From: Chthoniobacterales bacterium
GTDB lineage: Bacteria > Verrucomicrobiota > Verrucomicrobiia > Chthoniobacterales > UBA10450
Length of the DNA stretch: 64,000 nucleotides
Assembly (NCBI GenBank): GCA_013821455.1
Contig: JACDGS010000015.1
Span: 19,592-83,591 of the forward strand
Direction: 5' to 3'
The position numbers and the translations under genes are program-made. Under the pieces are notes generated by a model. That model did not search any database. It was not told the DNA's origin and saw nothing but the letters and a program-made list of their open reading frames with translations. Shown here piece after piece: positions 62,924-64,000 of this stretch (positions are counted from its first letter, which is position 1; every line of letters begins with the position of its first letter).

Positions 62924-63019
62924 TGTCATCCCGAGCGCAGCGAGGGACCCTGCAAGCGTCAAGAAGGAGGCGCGATCTTATTTGCGCGTGGGGGATTCCT
63001 CGCTCCGCTCGGGATGACA
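62924..63019. repeat. REP-like palindrome between two convergent genes
   Basis: Outer ends TGTCATCCCGAG and CTCGGGATGACA, with inner segments GGGACCCTGCAAGCGTC and a diverged, shorter right side. 96 bases, the smallest full copy. It lies after the FAD-reductase stop and just before the folD stop. Confidence 0.8.
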
Positions 63020-63030
63020 GCGTTAACGTC

Positions 63031-63960
63031 TTAGTTTGCCGGAGCGCCTGCTGCCTTCACCGTATTCGCCATCAGCATCGCAATGGTCATCGGCCCGACC
63101 CCGCCGGGCACGGGCGTGATCGCTGACGTGTTCGGCGCGACCTCCTCGAAGGCCACGTCGCCAACGAGCCGATAACCGCGTGGCGAAGTTGTGTCGTCCA
63201 CGCGGTTAATCCCGACATCGATCACGACGGCGCCGTCGCGCACATGTTCGCGCCTAACGAATCCAGCCTGGCCAATCGCCGCAATCACCACATCAGCGGA
63301 GCGCGTGATCTCAGCCAGATTCCGCGTGCGCGAATGCACCACCGTCACCGTGGCATCAACGCCTTTTTGCATGAGCAGGAGCGCGAGCGGTTTTCCGACA
63401 ATCATGCTGCGACCAAGGACTACCACATGCGCGCCGCTCGTCGTGACCCCGCTTTCCTGGAGCAAACGCAAACAGCCTAACGGCGTGCAAGGGACAAACC
63501 CGCTCGCGTCGCCGAGCGCGAGCTTCGCGATGTTCAGCGGATGAAAACCATCCACATCCTTCGCGGGATCAAGCGCCCTAACGATCGCACCTTCGTCGAT
63601 CTGTGGCGGCGGCGGCGATTGCACGAGGATGCCGTGGATCGCCGGATCGCGATTCAACTCATCCACCCGCGCGAGAAGGTCGGACTGCGTGGTGTCGTTA
63701 GGCAGTTCCAGTTTGACGGAATGAAGTCCGAGTTCGCGGCACATTTTGTCCTTTGCGCGCACATAGGCGCGCGAAGCCGGATCATCGCCCACGAGTACGA
63801 CGGCCAGTCCAGGCGTCGTGCCTAACGATTGCAAACGTGCGATTTCCCCGCGGAGTTCCGCGTAAACTTTTTCCGCGACGACGCGGCCATCGATCAACTT
63901 AAATTCCTTCACGACTGACAGCGTTTTTAGCGGCGCTCTCGCGCAGCCGCAAATTTTCAT
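63031..63960 (-). CDS. folD: Methylenetetrahydrofolate dehydrogenase/cyclohydrolase
   Basis: 309 residues from the ATG at 63960, or 293 from a GTG at 63912 ([19 protein letters not shown]), which matches the usual start better. Key marks are the catalytic Tyr-Lys pair in [59 protein letters not shown] and the end [20 protein letters not shown]. It oxidises methylene-THF and then opens the ring to formyl-THF, feeding purine and fMet synthesis. Five CGTTAGG/CCTAACG words lie within the gene. Confidence 0.96.
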   Translation of the reverse strand: MKICGCARAPLKTLSVVKEFKLIDGRVVAEKVYAELRGEIARLQSLGTTPGLAVVLVGDDPASRAYVRAKDKMCRELGLHSVKLELPNDTTQSDLLARVDELNRDPAIHGILVQSPPPPQIDEGAIVRALDPAKDVDGFHPLNIAKLALGDASGFVPCTPLGCLRLLQESGVTTSGAHVVVLGRSMIVGKPLALLLMQKGVDATVTVVHSRTRNLAEITRSADVVIAAIGQAGFVRREHVRDGAVVIDVGINRVDDTTSPRGYRLVGDVAFEEVAPNTSAITPVPGGVGPMTIAMLMANTVKAAGAPAN

Positions 63961-64000
63961 CTGACCAAAGCGTGACCGCGCAAACGCCGGGGAGCACGGG

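Overview
The window is GC-rich bacterial chromosome. No rRNA is present, so the taxonomic call is an inference. Secreted proteins with autotransporter-type beta-strand repeats, S74-chaperone fibre proteins, a Ser/Thr kinase with TolB-like and TPR domains paired with an ECF sigma factor of the ATTRWSL type, and the general gene content point to Verrucomicrobiota, probably a Chthoniobacterales-like soil lineage.

Layout. 1-16 kb is an accessory, partly decayed region: two beta-strand-repeat surface proteins, an esterase, a defence cluster (methylase fragment, frameshifted BglII-type endonuclease, MT-A70 methyltransferase, ApeA-like HEPN protein), three S74 fibre paralogues (two of them broken), an ECF sigma/kinase pair and a cupin. 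From 16 kb the region is housekeeping: tRNA-Arg(CCG), rplS, rnhB, yraN, then the SAM cycle (ahcY, metK and a divergent ArsR-methyltransferase regulator). 22-31 kb holds a cyclase-TolB-TPR protein, a LanKC-like protein without its cyclase domain, lpdA, small membrane proteins and ligA. 31-39 kb holds a minus-strand run of YugP peptidase, ECF sigma factor, probable anti-sigma factor and a catalytically dead HtrA, followed by a M24 peptidase and a very large ABCG-type transporter. 39-54 kb holds ftsH, rarA, uspA, a DUF1460 protein, an Rrf2-controlled NitT/TauT-type importer ending in an HPr-like gene, HPF, glgX and an NtrC-type regulator. 54-64 kb holds a four-gene CbiX/GAF/DR2241/amidohydrolase operon, a Uma2 protein, an aldo-keto reductase, PBP2, uvrC, an FAD reductase and folD.

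The strongest unexplained signal is a short word, CGTTAGG (fuller form TCGTTAGGC / GCCTAACGA). I found it about 86 times by eye on both strands, roughly ten times chance. It lies in genes and gaps, forces rare codons (TTA, CTA, AGG) and is missing from the defence cluster. It behaves like a DNA uptake sequence or another genome-wide address word. Two dispersed inverted-repeat families also occur. One has a GxxExxY nuclease-like gene inside one copy and short empty copies elsewhere, always squeezed between a stop codon and a start codon. The other is a REP/MITE-like palindrome, and one copy of it is translated in frame inside uvrC.
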